The notes: generated from the letters alone by a model not told the origin. A stretch of 64,000 nt of DNA from Candidatus Peribacteria bacterium RIFOXYB1_FULL_54_35 (GCA_001787755.1 MFYJ01000012.1:124001-188000); one strand, 5' to 3'; shown: positions 13,475 through 22,257, numbered from the stretch's first letter. Translations and numbers: made by a program.

Positions 13475-15784
13475 ATGCCTGAAGCATTTCAGCCACAGAA
13501 AGAATATTCACTTGATCTTGGTGATCAGAAAATCACCATGCGGACGGGTTTGTTCGCCAACCAGGCGAACGCAACAACGCTCTGCCAGATGGGTGACACC
13601 GTCTGCATGAGCAACTGCACCATCACGATGGAACCGCGCGAAGGCGTGGATTTTCTTCCCCTGCAGGTTGTGTATCAGGAGAAGTACTACGCCGGTGGCG
13701 CCATTGCCGGTAGCCGCTTCCGCAAGCGCGAGGGAAGGCCCGCCGATGAGTTCGTCCTCATGGCGCGTGTCATTGACCGCGGACTTCGTCCGATGTTCCC
13801 CAAGCATATACGGAACGACATTCAGGTGTTCTGCACGGTGCTCTCCTACGATTTTGAGCATGAGCACGACATTGTTTCCGCCAATGCAGCCAATCTGGCG
13901 GTGGCACTTTCTGACTGTCCTGCAGACGGGCCTCTGGGGTCCGTGCGCGTCGGCATGGTCGGAGGCGAACTTGTGCTCAATCCTTCGCGCGAAGTGCGCA
14001 AGAAGGCCGATCTCGATATGTTCCTGACAGCCTCTCCCGACCGCGTCGTGATGATTGAGGCAGGTGCGAACCAGGTTGCAGAGCAGGATTTGCTGCGTGT
14101 CATTGAATTTGGGAAGAAGTGGGCGCAGAAAATCGCCCGGTTCTTCGCTGACATTCAGAAGGAGATTGGCAGGCAGAAGTTTGCCCTTGAGGAACCGTAC
14201 GAGCATAAAGATGCTTACAATTTTCTCAAGGAGTGGGCGTTGCCCACCGCCACCAAAGCGATCAAGGATGACATGAGCAAGCTTTCACGCCGTGCCATCT
14301 TCAATGAACTCATGCAGACGGCTGCGGAAAAACTTGAAGAGAAGTATGGTTCGACAGGGCTCACCACAGGCGGTTCGGTCGAGCAGGCGGCAGGCAAATC
14401 CCCGGAAAAAGGAGAAGAGATGGCGGAGCTCCTCGCACATGCCTCTGAGCTTGTCGATAAGATCATTAAGAATGAAGTGCGCCGCTTAGTACTGGAAGAA
14501 GGCATACGCATGAGCAGCAGAAAGATAGATGAGATCCGGACAATCAGTGCCATGGTGGATATCCTCCCGAACCGCGTGCATGGCTCTGCGCTCTTCCAGC
14601 GCGGGGAGACGCAAGGTCTCACTACCTGCACGCTCGGCGGGCCCGGAGACAAGCTGCTGGTGGAGGGTATGGAAGGGGAAGAGGAGTATCGCTACTTCCA
14701 TCACTACAACTTCCCGCCGTTCTCCGTCGGCGAAACCAGCAACAGGCTCTTCGTCGGTAACCGCGAGATCGGCCATGGCAACCTGGCGCAGCGCGGCATA
14801 GAGCCGGTTCTCCCTGATGCAGAGAAATTCCCGTACACCATTCGGACGGTCACAGAGATTCTGGAGAGCAACGGTTCCTCCTCCATGGCAGCGACGTGTG
14901 GTTCCACTCTTGCACTCATGGCAGCGGGTGTTCCTATCACCGCTCCGGTTGCGGGCATAGCACTCGGTCTTATCTCCGATGAAGCAAAGGGCAAGTATGT
15001 CGTTCTCTCCGATCTCCAGGACGAGGAAGACTTCGGTGGTGATATGGACTTTAAAGTCACAGGCACGGAGAAGGGCGTCACAGCCATCCAGATGGACATC
15101 AAAATTAAAGGATTGCCCGATGCAGTGTTTGCGGAAGCATTTGAGCGTTCCAGGCAAGGACGCTTGCATATTCTGAAAGTAATGCTCGCAGCCATTGCCG
15201 AACCGCGTAAGGAAATGAGTCCGTATGCTCCGCGCATCGAGACCATGCAGATTAATCCGGACGATATCCGTCTTGTCATCGGCAAGGGCGGAGAGACCAT
15301 CCAGAAGATTACGAAGGAGCTTGGGGTGGAAATCGATATCGAAGACAGCGGTCTTATCTTCATCACCTCCGTCAATGGAGAGGCAATGCAGAAGGCCAAA
15401 GAGTGGATCGGAGGCATTGTGGAGAAGCCGGAAGTGGGCAAGATCTACGACGGCAAGGTTGTCCGAATCATCGACGGAGTGGGAGCAATTGTGGAGTTCC
15501 TCCGTGGCAAGGACGGGATGCTCCACATTTCCGAACTCCAGTGGAAGCGCACGGAGAACGTGCAGGATGTTGTGAACATCGGAGACGAACTGAAGGTGAA
15601 GGTTGTAGAGTTTGATCCTGTGGAAGATCGCACACGGCTTTCCATCAAGCAGCTCACAGAGCGCCCTGCCGGCATGGAGTTCAATGACCGCCCAAGCAGC
15701 AGTGGTCCCCGCAGGAGTGGCCCGCCGCACCGTGGTGGTGGCGGAGGCTTTCGGGGAGGAAGCCGGGGAGGGCCCAGGCGCTAG
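13475..15784 (+). CDS. pnp: Polyribonucleotide nucleotidyltransferase (PNPase)
   Basis: Phosphorolytic 3'-5' exoribonuclease of the RNA degradosome. Two RNase PH-like cores (about 10-220 and 310-545) are joined by a helical segment. They contain FLPLQVVYQEKYYAGG, RLIDRGLRPMFPK-like VIDRGLRPMFPK, GSALFQRGETQ, YNFPPFSVGE, GDMDFKVTGT and QMDIKIKGL. A KH domain (VIGKGGETIQKI, about 605-616) and an S1 domain (GKIYDGKVVRIIDGVGAIVEF) follow, then a Gly/Arg-rich tail. 769 aa from ATG 13475; in-frame ATGs at 13418 and 13427 would add up to 19 non-conserved residues. Length is slightly above the usual 700-720 because of the tail. Confidence 0.95.
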   Translation: MPEAFQPQKEYSLDLGDQKITMRTGLFANQANATTLCQMGDTVCMSNCTITMEPREGVDFLPLQVVYQEKYYAGGAIAGSRFRKREGRPADEFVLMARVIDRGLRPMFPKHIRNDIQVFCTVLSYDFEHEHDIVSANAANLAVALSDCPADGPLGSVRVGMVGGELVLNPSREVRKKADLDMFLTASPDRVVMIEAGANQVAEQDLLRVIEFGKKWAQKIARFFADIQKEIGRQKFALEEPYEHKDAYNFLKEWALPTATKAIKDDMSKLSRRAIFNELMQTAAEKLEEKYGSTGLTTGGSVEQAAGKSPEKGEEMAELLAHASELVDKIIKNEVRRLVLEEGIRMSSRKIDEIRTISAMVDILPNRVHGSALFQRGETQGLTTCTLGGPGDKLLVEGMEGEEEYRYFHHYNFPPFSVGETSNRLFVGNREIGHGNLAQRGIEPVLPDAEKFPYTIRTVTEILESNGSSSMAATCGSTLALMAAGVPITAPVAGIALGLISDEAKGKYVVLSDLQDEEDFGGDMDFKVTGTEKGVTAIQMDIKIKGLPDAVFAEAFERSRQGRLHILKVMLAAIAEPRKEMSPYAPRIETMQINPDDIRLVIGKGGETIQKITKELGVEIDIEDSGLIFITSVNGEAMQKAKEWIGGIVEKPEVGKIYDGKVVRIIDGVGAIVEFLRGKDGMLHISELQWKRTENVQDVVNIGDELKVKVVEFDPVEDRTRLSIKQLTERPAGMEFNDRPSSSGPRRSGPPHRGGGGGFRGGSRGGPRR

Positions 15785-15813
15785 GGATGCTCAGGTTCAC
15801 TGACTGTTGAGCA

Positions 15814-15891
15814 ATCGCTTGTCTCTGGTCGCTCGTCTCTTGTCTCCTTACGTGCTTTTATATCTCTGACTAGTGACAAGTGACTAGTGAT
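15814..15891. repeat. Tandem-motif hairpin element (GTCACTA class)
   Basis: The arm at 15814-15837 (ATCGCTTGTCTCTGGTCGCT...) pairs with 15868-15891 (GACTAGTGACAAGTGACTAG...) over 24 positions with 18 Watson-Crick and 2 wobble pairs. It lies between convergent pnp and the ion-channel gene. Each arm is built of GTC/GAC-containing tetramers and pentamers. Confidence 0.6.
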
Positions 15892-15928
15892 CCTTCGACA
15901 TCAGGAGCTTGCTCTGGAGTAATCCACA

Positions 15929-16804
15929 TCAGTTTTTTGTTGGCAGCGATTTTTCTATGCGCTTCGTCACGCTGTCTTTGAGGTGCAGGATGTCTTCAAA
16001 TGCTTCCTTTCTGTCGTACGGAGATTTATCGCGCCAGATGGGGGTGATCTTTGCGACCACGGTCATCAGTTCACGCAGCTCTTTCACAGTTTGATTGTGG
16101 GAAACCCAGTCGATGCGGTGCTTACTCAGCACGTCGAGTGTGTGGTTCACACGGTGGAGAGTCCGGTGCACTGCCTCATGCAGGAGCTGCTCGCGCCGCC
16201 TGTCGATGGTGTAGAGGTGGTTGTCGTCATCATAGAAGTCGGGGATTTCCATGAGCAGGCTCTGCCCCTGTTTGTAGGCGATTTCGAGCGTGTCCCAGTC
16301 TTCCGTATCCAACCTTCGGTGTGTTTCCGCTTTTTCAATGATGCCGTCGAGGTCCTTGCGGAGGATGAAGAGGCCCTCGCGGATGTTATGGAATACATCT
16401 TCAAACGTCAGCCGGTGCACTTCCTGCAGTGCGATTTCCTGCCTGTGCGAGACGAGCTTGGCAACGAATACAGCGGAAATGAAGACCCCGGCGATGCCCT
16501 GGACGCTCGCGAGTACTTTGGAGAATCCGCGCGGAACGATGTCTCCGTAGCCGATTGTCGTGGCAGTGGTAATGCTGTAGTAGAGGCTGTTGAAAAACCT
16601 GGTCCAGATCCCTTTTGTGTTTACCAGCTCCATCGGCCCGTGGTGCTGCACGTCGCCGAGGGTGCTGAAGAGGAAATACCCGAAGGCAAAGAGCAGCGCA
16701 AGTTCTCCCCAGATGAGGAAGAGCTGGGAGTAGGAGAGCGTGTTCAGCGTCTCGAAGAAGCGGGCATGCAGGGGCCTCCGGTGGTTGGTTTTTTTCTGTG
16801 GCAT
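15929..16804 (-). CDS. Two-TM potassium-channel-like protein with long cytoplasmic domain
   Basis: 291 aa. Membrane helix 1 spans about residues 23-48 (LFLIWGELALLFAFGYFLF). The pore loop TTATTIGYGDIVP (about 82-94) is the canonical K+ selectivity filter. Helix 2 follows (VLASVQGIAGVFISAVFVAKLV). The C-terminal 170 residues are helical and charged with no RCK motif recognised. Likely a homotetrameric K+ channel. Start at 16804 was chosen over an upstream in-frame start because TATAAT (minus strand, 16822-16827) lies just upstream and the extra N-terminus would overlap the FmdB gene. Confidence 0.85.
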   Translation of the reverse strand: MPQKKTNHRRPLHARFFETLNTLSYSQLFLIWGELALLFAFGYFLFSTLGDVQHHGPMELVNTKGIWTRFFNSLYYSITTATTIGYGDIVPRGFSKVLASVQGIAGVFISAVFVAKLVSHRQEIALQEVHRLTFEDVFHNIREGLFILRKDLDGIIEKAETHRRLDTEDWDTLEIAYKQGQSLLMEIPDFYDDDNHLYTIDRRREQLLHEAVHRTLHRVNHTLDVLSKHRIDWVSHNQTVKELRELMTVVAKITPIWRDKSPYDRKEAFEDILHLKDSVTKRIEKSLPTKN

Positions 16805-16830
16805 AGGGGAAGTTCTCTCTACATTATACC

Positions 16831-17106
16831 CTATTTTTCGTCTTTTTTTGAGTCCTTTTGCCCTTTCGGAGGTTGTTCCTTCACTTCTTTTTTCTCCTCT
16901 TTCTTCTTTTCCCCCCTCTGTACAGGTTTTTGGCTGTCTGTCTTGTAGAAACCCTTCCCTTTGAAATGGATTGCAGGGGGAGCAATGAGCTTCCGGACAG
17001 CCGCACTCCCGCACCTGGGGCAGGGGGGAATTTTCCGGCTCCCGAAGGGGCGGTTGAATTCAAATGTATGGCTGCAGCCGGCACACTGAAAGTCGTACGT
17101 TGGCAT
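16831..17106 (-). CDS. FmdB-family zinc-ribbon protein
   Basis: 91 aa. It begins MPTYDFQCAGCSHTFEF, with CxxC at 8-11 and CPRC further on (PPCPRCGSAAVRKLI), the FmdB/CxxC_CxxC_SSSS zinc-ribbon signature. Residues 60-91 are a Lys/Glu-rich tail. The family is thought to act as small regulators; no target is visible. It ends 26 nt before the channel start, so the two may be co-transcribed. Confidence 0.82.
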   Translation of the reverse strand: MPTYDFQCAGCSHTFEFNRPFGSRKIPPCPRCGSAAVRKLIAPPAIHFKGKGFYKTDSQKPVQRGEKKKEEKKEVKEQPPKGQKDSKKDEK

Positions 17107-17124
17107 ACCTGGCAGGGTATCTTA

Positions 17125-17256
17125 TACGGTTTCGCGATGAAGACGATAGTAATGTTCTTCTTCTCTATCCAAAATATCGGCGTAGCGATATCGCTTCACC
17201 GCTATTCATGGGAATGAATGTAAAACATACCTAACGATTCAATCGCAAAACCGTAT
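17125..17256. repeat. Long imperfect inverted repeat upstream of the FmdB gene
   Basis: TACGGTTTCGCGATGAA (from 17125) is nearly complementary to TTCAATCGCAAAACCGTA (ending about 17256), separated by roughly 95 nt that include GCGATATCGC. It could fold as one long hairpin. Not of the tandem-motif type. Confidence 0.5.
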
Positions 17257-17264
17257 TACGTGCA

Positions 17265-17405
17265 TCAGTGGGTTTTGGCGAAATTCGAGACGAGTTTGTA
17301 CCCGATGTAGCCAATGAGAAGCCAAATGCCGGCGGTGACAGCGGCTTGTGTATTTATGCCTGCTCCAAGCTCTGGAGTCGCACCAATGAGTGGTTCTTCC
17401 TCCAT
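17265..17405 (-). CDS. 46-residue single-TM protein, coupled to upstream gene
   Basis: Frame of 46 codons starting ATG with MEEEPLIGATPELG and one hydrophobic helix (AAVTAGIWLLIGYIGYKLV, about 21-39). Its ATG overlaps the stop of the preceding gene (TAATG at 17407-17403), a typical translational coupling. No known family. Too short to be certain, but the overlap and the well-formed membrane helix argue for a real gene. Confidence 0.55.
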   Translation of the reverse strand: MEEEPLIGATPELGAGINTQAAVTAGIWLLIGYIGYKLVSNFAKTH

Positions 17406-17947
17406 TATTTCGATTGTTGGATAGCTCTGAGAGCATCGCTCCCGAGCTTAAAGACAGCTGCATGGATGGTATCAACAGCGGCGCCGATCGCATGTTGGGG
17501 TTTTTCAATTTTTCCCCACGATCCGAGTGCACGGGAGATGTTGTAGTTGTACGGGGATTGCCCCCTGGGCTGATCCGGTCCTGTGATCATCCGCACACCA
17601 TCGGCAGCTGCACTGGGAACGATATCAAGGATGTCCAGGACACCCTGTCCTACCTGCGCCGCACCCTTTATAAATTGTCCTTTAAACACAAATCTGCCGG
17701 TGCCTCCAAGAATATTGCCGACACCGTCCACAGTACTCTCTTTTATGCGTGTCAGTCCTCCCAGATGGCTCAGTTGCCCTCCTCCCAAAGCTTCTGCACG
17801 AAGATGCTCCGGCACGCTCTCACGGCCGTGCTGCGCCGTCCACTCCGTTGTCCAGTCAGATGTCGCGGCGGTCGGCTTGGATACCGCTTGGTACCGGAGG
17901 AATCTCTGCTCGCCCATGCCGATTCCTGGAGTTGCATTGCATCGCAT
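17405..17947 (-). CDS. Protein of unknown function
   Basis: 180 aa. The middle is small-residue-rich (VDGVGNILGGTGRFVFKGQFIKGAAQVGQG in fragments). The C-terminus has a helix rich in Ala/Val (HAIGAAVDTIHAAVFKLGSD). No signal peptide or recognised domain. The start is decided by the promoter: TTGCCA-17-TATATT on the minus strand ends 10 nt before ATG 17947. Coupled to the 46-residue membrane protein by TAATG. Confidence 0.6.
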   Translation of the reverse strand: MRCNATPGIGMGEQRFLRYQAVSKPTAATSDWTTEWTAQHGRESVPEHLRAEALGGGQLSHLGGLTRIKESTVDGVGNILGGTGRFVFKGQFIKGAAQVGQGVLDILDIVPSAAADGVRMITGPDQPRGQSPYNYNISRALGSWGKIEKPQHAIGAAVDTIHAAVFKLGSDALRAIQQSK

Positions 17948-17957
17948 TTGGATGCGA

Positions 17958-17986
17958 AATATAGTACTTTCTGCGCTTTTTGGCAA
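17958..17986 (-). promoter_or_regulatory. Promoter with leaderless layout
   Basis: TTGCCA (17986-17981), 17-nt spacer, TATATT (17963-17958), then 10 nt to ATG 17947. Confidence 0.75.
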
Positions 17987-18083
17987 GGTTTTTCTATTGA
18001 AACCCTTGCATTGTGTTTCCCATTCCTGTAAAAAATGTCGGCTTCAATACTTAGAAGTATTGCTCTTTCTCTCATCTTTAGAT

Positions 18084-18113
18084 GACCGCCTTCTACCGGC
18101 GGTCGTTTTTTAA
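18084..18113 (+). terminator. Orphan intrinsic terminator upstream of valS
   Basis: GACCGCC / GGCGGTC with a 7-nt loop followed by GTTTTTT. It points along + although no + strand gene precedes it for more than 2 kb, so it probably belongs to a short leader transcript reading toward valS. A 16-codon frame (18035-18085; Ile/Leu-rich) ends on its first bases. Confidence 0.6.
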
Positions 18114-18282
18114 ATTGCGTGAAAGAAAAACCTGCGGTTTTCCTCTCACGGGCTCTCCTTTCCCTCAATGGAGTCGCTCCAGCGAAAGCAAGCTTCCGCT
18201 TCGCGACGTTGTTTATTGCATGAGAGTTTCTGGACGCTCCAACGTTCTCTTGTACACTTTCAGCAATGCTACCCAAGGCCTA

Positions 18283-18305
18283 CCCTTCGACAGGCTCAGG
18301 GCAGG
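18283..18305. repeat. Dispersed repeat CCTTCGACAGGCTCAGGG
   Basis: A copy of a short dyad repeat found at least five times here (also 44471, 53061, 53611, 58715). If valS were started further upstream, it would be translated as PFDRLRAG. Confidence 0.7.
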
Positions 18306-18318
18306 CTTCCTAAGAATT

Positions 18319-21060
18319 ATGTTACCGAAAGCGTACGATCCATCGCATACCGAAGACCGCATCTATAAGATGTGGGAGGAGAGCGGTGCGTTTAAAGCAG
18401 ACAACAAGAGCGAGAAAGAAGCATTTGCCATCAGCATGCCTCCGCCCAATGCCACGGGGCAGCTGCACCTGGGGCATGCAGTGATGCTCGCGCTCGAGGA
18501 CATCTTCATCCGCTTCGAGCGTATGCGGGGGAAGGAGGCTCTCTGGGTGCCCGGGACGGACCATGCTGCCATTGCAACGGAGAGCGTGGTGATTAAGAAG
18601 ATTCAGAAGGAGGAGAAGATCGCTGATCCGCGGGCATCACTCGGGCGTACGGCACTCGTCGCGCGCATCGCGCAGTCCGTAGAGAAGAGCCAGGGAACCA
18701 TCCGCTCGCAGATCCGGAAAATGGGGTCCAGCTGCGACTGGTCGCGCGAGCGGTACACCATGGATCCATCGCTCAACCGCTGTGTGAACGAGGTCTTCAA
18801 GAAAATGTACAGCGACGGGCTCATCTACCGCGGGCACCGCGTGGTGAACTGGGATATCGCCCTCCAGACGACCATTTCAGACGACGAAATAGAGTACAAA
18901 GACACCGAGGCGGTGATGTACACCATCGAGTATCTCACTGCGCGGCAGACCGGAGGGGATCCTGTGTATGTTGCGACGAGCCGTCCGGAGACCAAACTCG
19001 GCGATACGGCTCTTGCCGTGCATCCGGATGACAAGCGGTACGCGCATCTCGTCGGCCGCGATTTCACGGTGGAGTGGCCCGGGGGACAAGTCATCACTGT
19101 CACGGTGATAGGAGATCACAGCGTGGATCCCGCAGTGGGGACCGGCGTTGTGGGTGTCACGCCGTTCCACAGCAAGATCGACTACGAGATCTGGCAGCGC
19201 CACAAAGAAGAGATAGAGGCGAATCCCATTCAGGTCATAGGGGAGGATGGAAAGATCATGCGTTCTGTGGAGGGATACGGAGGTTTGAGTATTCAGGAGT
19301 GCCGTGAGCGCTTCGTTACGGCGCTTCGCTCCGCCAAGCGCATCCGTTCCGAGGAGGCCTATATGCAACCTCTCTCTGTTTCCTACAGATCCAAAACGGC
19401 GGTGGAGCCTCTCCCGAAGTTGCAGTGGTTCATCGACGTGAATGGGAAAGTGGTGCAGTGGCATGGGAAGAAAATGAGCCTCAAAGAGGTGATGCAGGAT
19501 GTGATCCGCAAAGAAGACATCACGATCATTCCGGACCGCTTCGAGAAGACATATTTCCACTGGATCGATAACCTGCAGGACTGGTGCATCTCCCGGCAGA
19601 TCTGGTGGGGGCACAGGGTGCCTGTGTTCTACTGCCCGAAGTGCCATGCAAAGCAAGGCAGATCGGGGGGTGGCCAGCACGTATCGGTGCAACCGCTGAG
19701 TGTGTGTCCGAAATGCGGCAGTCCCGTGAAGCAGGATCCCGATACGCTCGACACGTGGTTCTCCTCCGCTCTCTGGACATGGAGCACGCTGGTGGATGAG
19801 AAACTCACGGAAGATTTTTCACTTTCCCTGGAGGATATTCTCAAGAAGAGCCCGGATTTCCGGAAGTTCCATCCCACACAGGTGATGGAGACGGGGTACG
19901 ACATCCTCTTCTTCTGGGTGGCCCGTATGATTCTCATGACCACGTACGCCACGGGGCAGATTCCGTTCAAGACGGTGTACCTGCACGGCCTCATCCGCAC
20001 GCGCGAAGGCAAGAAGATGAGCAAATCCGATCCGGAAACCTGCATCGATCCGCTCGAGATCATCCCCAAGTACGGGGCAGATGCCCTGCGCCTCTCCATG
20101 ATCGTCGGGCAGAGCCCGGGGAACGACTCGCGCCTGTTCGAAGAGAAAATAGCTGGGTACCGGAACTTCGTGAACAAGCTCTGGAATGCAGCGCGGTTCG
20201 TGCTCATGAAGTGCGAAGAGGCAGGTATCGATCCACACAGCATAGAGTTTTCGGAGGATGCAATTCAGACGGACGCAGACAGGGCGCTGCTTTCTGATCT
20301 CCAAGATCTCATAAAGAAGACAACAAAAGGGCTTGAAGTCTATGCTCTCAGTATTGTTGGTGAAGATTTGTATTCTTTTACTTGGTCTTTTTTCTGCGAC
20401 TGGTATTTGGAATATTCCAAGGGTAAAACAAATCCGGTTCTCCTTGTGTATACAATTAGAGTATTACTTCATTTGTTGCATCCATATTGCCCCTTTGTTA
20501 CGGAAGAACTCTGGGCTCATTTTAAGCCAAAAACTGCTGACTTGCTCATTAACCAAACTTGGCCTGAGGCGAATGAGTCGCTCATCAATTCTGATTCGTC
20601 GTGTAACTTTGGAACTGTTGTTGGTGTTATTTCCTCCATCCGCAGGATGCGCGCAGAACAGGACGTCGAGCCCGGGACGAAGGTCACTGTTGCCATCCAC
20701 ACGAAGCATGTGAAGCTTCTGGAAAAGGAGCGGGAACACATTCTCCGCATGGGACGCGTGGAGAAGCTCACAATCGACGATCAGCCGAAGCAGCATACGC
20801 ACGCTGCGAGTACATTCCTGCACGGCACGGAGGTACACATGCCACTGGAGGGCCTTATAGATCTGGAGAAGGTGCGTGCCAAGCTCACCAAAGAGAAGAA
20901 AAACCTCGAGGATTTCCTCAAGGGTGTTCGAGCCAAACTTGGGAACAAGAAGTTTGTAGAAAACGCGCCGGAAGAAGTGGTACAGACTGAGCGGGAGAAG
21001 CTTGAGAATGCGCAGGAGAAGCTCGAGAAGGTAGAGGAGCGGCTCAAGGCCTTAGCCTAA
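18319..21060 (+). CDS. valS: Valyl-tRNA synthetase
   Basis: Class I synthetase charging tRNA-Val. Features: PPPNATGQLHLGHA (HIGH motif, about residues 38-51), VPGTDHAAIATE, the editing domain with TSRPET and DTALAVHPDD, WCISRQIWWGHRVPVFYC, DTWFSSALWTWSTL, KMSKS (KKMSKSDP) and a C-terminal coiled coil (about 860-912, Lys/Glu-rich). 913 aa is typical. The start at 18319 is preferred because the longer in-frame extension carries a dispersed repeat; ATG 18220 is possible. About 200 nt of structured sequence with a terminator lies upstream. Codon use around 20330-20640 is noticeably more AT-rich than the rest of the gene. Confidence 0.95.
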   Translation: MLPKAYDPSHTEDRIYKMWEESGAFKADNKSEKEAFAISMPPPNATGQLHLGHAVMLALEDIFIRFERMRGKEALWVPGTDHAAIATESVVIKKIQKEEKIADPRASLGRTALVARIAQSVEKSQGTIRSQIRKMGSSCDWSRERYTMDPSLNRCVNEVFKKMYSDGLIYRGHRVVNWDIALQTTISDDEIEYKDTEAVMYTIEYLTARQTGGDPVYVATSRPETKLGDTALAVHPDDKRYAHLVGRDFTVEWPGGQVITVTVIGDHSVDPAVGTGVVGVTPFHSKIDYEIWQRHKEEIEANPIQVIGEDGKIMRSVEGYGGLSIQECRERFVTALRSAKRIRSEEAYMQPLSVSYRSKTAVEPLPKLQWFIDVNGKVVQWHGKKMSLKEVMQDVIRKEDITIIPDRFEKTYFHWIDNLQDWCISRQIWWGHRVPVFYCPKCHAKQGRSGGGQHVSVQPLSVCPKCGSPVKQDPDTLDTWFSSALWTWSTLVDEKLTEDFSLSLEDILKKSPDFRKFHPTQVMETGYDILFFWVARMILMTTYATGQIPFKTVYLHGLIRTREGKKMSKSDPETCIDPLEIIPKYGADALRLSMIVGQSPGNDSRLFEEKIAGYRNFVNKLWNAARFVLMKCEEAGIDPHSIEFSEDAIQTDADRALLSDLQDLIKKTTKGLEVYALSIVGEDLYSFTWSFFCDWYLEYSKGKTNPVLLVYTIRVLLHLLHPYCPFVTEELWAHFKPKTADLLINQTWPEANESLINSDSSCNFGTVVGVISSIRRMRAEQDVEPGTKVTVAIHTKHVKLLEKEREHILRMGRVEKLTIDDQPKQHTHAASTFLHGTEVHMPLEGLIDLEKVRAKLTKEKKNLEDFLKGVRAKLGNKKFVENAPEEVVQTEREKLENAQEKLEKVEERLKALA

Positions 21061-21165
21061 GATATGTAGGTGCGGTTTCCCGCCGCTTTTTGCGGGGAGC
21101 GCCGATCCACGTGTCACTGACGAACGTCCAAAACGCTCATGAAGTTCATCTAATTTCTCCTGCAT

Positions 21166-21429
21166 TTGCTCGCTGGAGCCCGCGTGCTTCACATCTTCGA
21201 AGAGCGAGAACTGGAGCGCTTCTTTTCAGTCTTCCTCCGCATGGGATCGCACATGAGGAGCGTCCATGAGCGGCTCGGCCAGCGCCTGTCCCCCGGCGAG
21301 AAGCTGGAGGTCTTCCTCCTCGTCGCGTTCTCCCCCCTCCTCCTCGTCCTCCTGCCGTTTGTCTTACACGTCTCTGCGGATCAATTTTTCCTCGTCCTTT
21401 CGAGGGAACTGATCCCGTGGAGGATGTGA
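21166..21429 (+). CDS. Possible small membrane protein
   Basis: 87 codons from a non-ATG start. An amphipathic N-terminus precedes a hydrophobic helix (LEVFLLVAFSPLLLVLLPFVL, about 48-68). An internal ATG at 21241 is an alternative. No promoter of the usual layout and no family; it precedes another membrane protein. Could be spurious. Confidence 0.35.
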   Translation: MLAGARVLHIFEERELERFFSVFLRMGSHMRSVHERLGQRLSPGEKLEVFLLVAFSPLLLVLLPFVLHVSADQFFLVLSRELIPWRM

Positions 21430-21462
21430 TGCGGCTCTCGGACGATAACGTATACTGTGTCT

Positions 21463-21912
21463 ATGAAGAGACTATGGAGAATCTGGTTGAAGAAGGGACT
21501 CTTCCTCCCATTCCTCCTCTTCGCAGGAACTCTCCTCTTGGACCACCTCATCACGCAGCGAGGCCTCGCCGCGGGACTGACGGAAGGGAATGTGGTGGTC
21601 ATCTGGCTCTGGAAGGTGCTCCCCATCGGACCGCATCTCATCGCCCTTCTCTGGGGTGTGCTCGTGACGATGAGCGCTCTCCTCCTCGTGCGATGCAGCG
21701 TGCACGTTGGCCGCTGGTTCCTCTACACGGCATTCGTTGGCCACCTCAGTGGTTTCCTGAGCTGGACACCAGTACTCCATGAGTCCGTACAACGCGTCTG
21801 GGAGATCTTCGGCCACCGCTGGGGCCTGGTCTTCCTCCTCGCGTGTGCTGGCGTAGGGGGAATCATCCTCGCTTTCCTGCATCACCGATGGATGCGGCGC
21901 ACGTGGAGGTGA
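21463..21912 (+). CDS. Three- to four-TM membrane protein of unknown function
   Basis: 149 aa with hydrophobic segments at about 10-26 (LFLPFLLFAGTLLLD), 45-75 (VVVIWLWKVLPIG...ALLLV), 80-100 and 120-140 (GLVFLLACAGVGGIILAFL). No motif recognised. ATG 21463 lies 6 nt after TATACT (21451-21456), so its transcript probably starts on the AUG. It converges on the dinB fragment, with only 7 nt between the stops. Confidence 0.6.
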   Translation: MKRLWRIWLKKGLFLPFLLFAGTLLLDHLITQRGLAAGLTEGNVVVIWLWKVLPIGPHLIALLWGVLVTMSALLLVRCSVHVGRWFLYTAFVGHLSGFLSWTPVLHESVQRVWEIFGHRWGLVFLLACAGVGGIILAFLHHRWMRRTWR

Positions 21913-21919
21913 GAGGAAG

Positions 21920-22222
21920 TCATGTGATGACAGCCAGAAGTTGCATCACCGGGCACTGCTCTTCCAGCATGGAGGAGATCTGTCTGGAGGCCACAGCGGT
22001 TTCCTCAAAATCCGAAGGCATTTCTACCGCTCCTCTGCAGAGCTTGCGTGCATCCACCAGGCGCATACCTGTCTTCACCCCCTTGGCTTTTGCCTCGTAG
22101 CTGGCTGCTATCACGCAGCCGCCTCCCATGCCGAGCGCGAGCAGAGGCTTTCCCCGCAGTTTGGGGTGTTTCCTCTGGAGGACAGAGGCGAAGAAAGCGT
22201 CGGCGTCGATATGGCAGAGCAT
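21920..22222 (-). pseudogene. dinB: Y-family DNA polymerase, N-terminal fragment
   Basis: 100 codons. HIDADAFFASV (residues 4-14) is the first catalytic motif of DinB/UmuC-type translesion polymerases, and GGGCVIAASYEAKAKGVKTGM (fragmented, about 34-54) is the nucleotide-binding segment. Translation stops just where the second catalytic motif (S-x-DE-A/C) should appear, so the finger, thumb and little-finger domains (about 250 aa) are missing. No continuation is found in other frames downstream. It follows lexA, separated by an inserted S23-type element; a lexA-dinB operon disrupted by insertion and decay is the likely history. Confidence 0.75.
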
Positions 22223-22233
22223 AAACGTATGTG

Positions 22234-22256
22234 GAATGTGGTATGTCGTATGTCGG
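22234..22256. repeat. Left inverted arm of the S23 element (GTATGTCG class)
   Basis: GAATGTGGTATGTCGTATGT... matches the reverse complement of 22646-22668 at 21 of 23 positions. It lies 11 nt upstream of the dinB-fragment ATG. Confidence 0.75.
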
Positions 22257-22257
22257 A

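Noticed and set aside
14486..15730. Long minus-strand open frame opposite pnp (414 codons)
   Set aside because: It is antisense to a well-conserved gene, His/Leu/Arg-rich and without any known domain; the same applies to long antisense frames opposite valS, gyrA, uvrD and relA.
18000..18318. T-box riboswitch before valS
   Set aside because: No recognisable specifier loop or T-box consensus; only a plain terminator and hairpins are visible.
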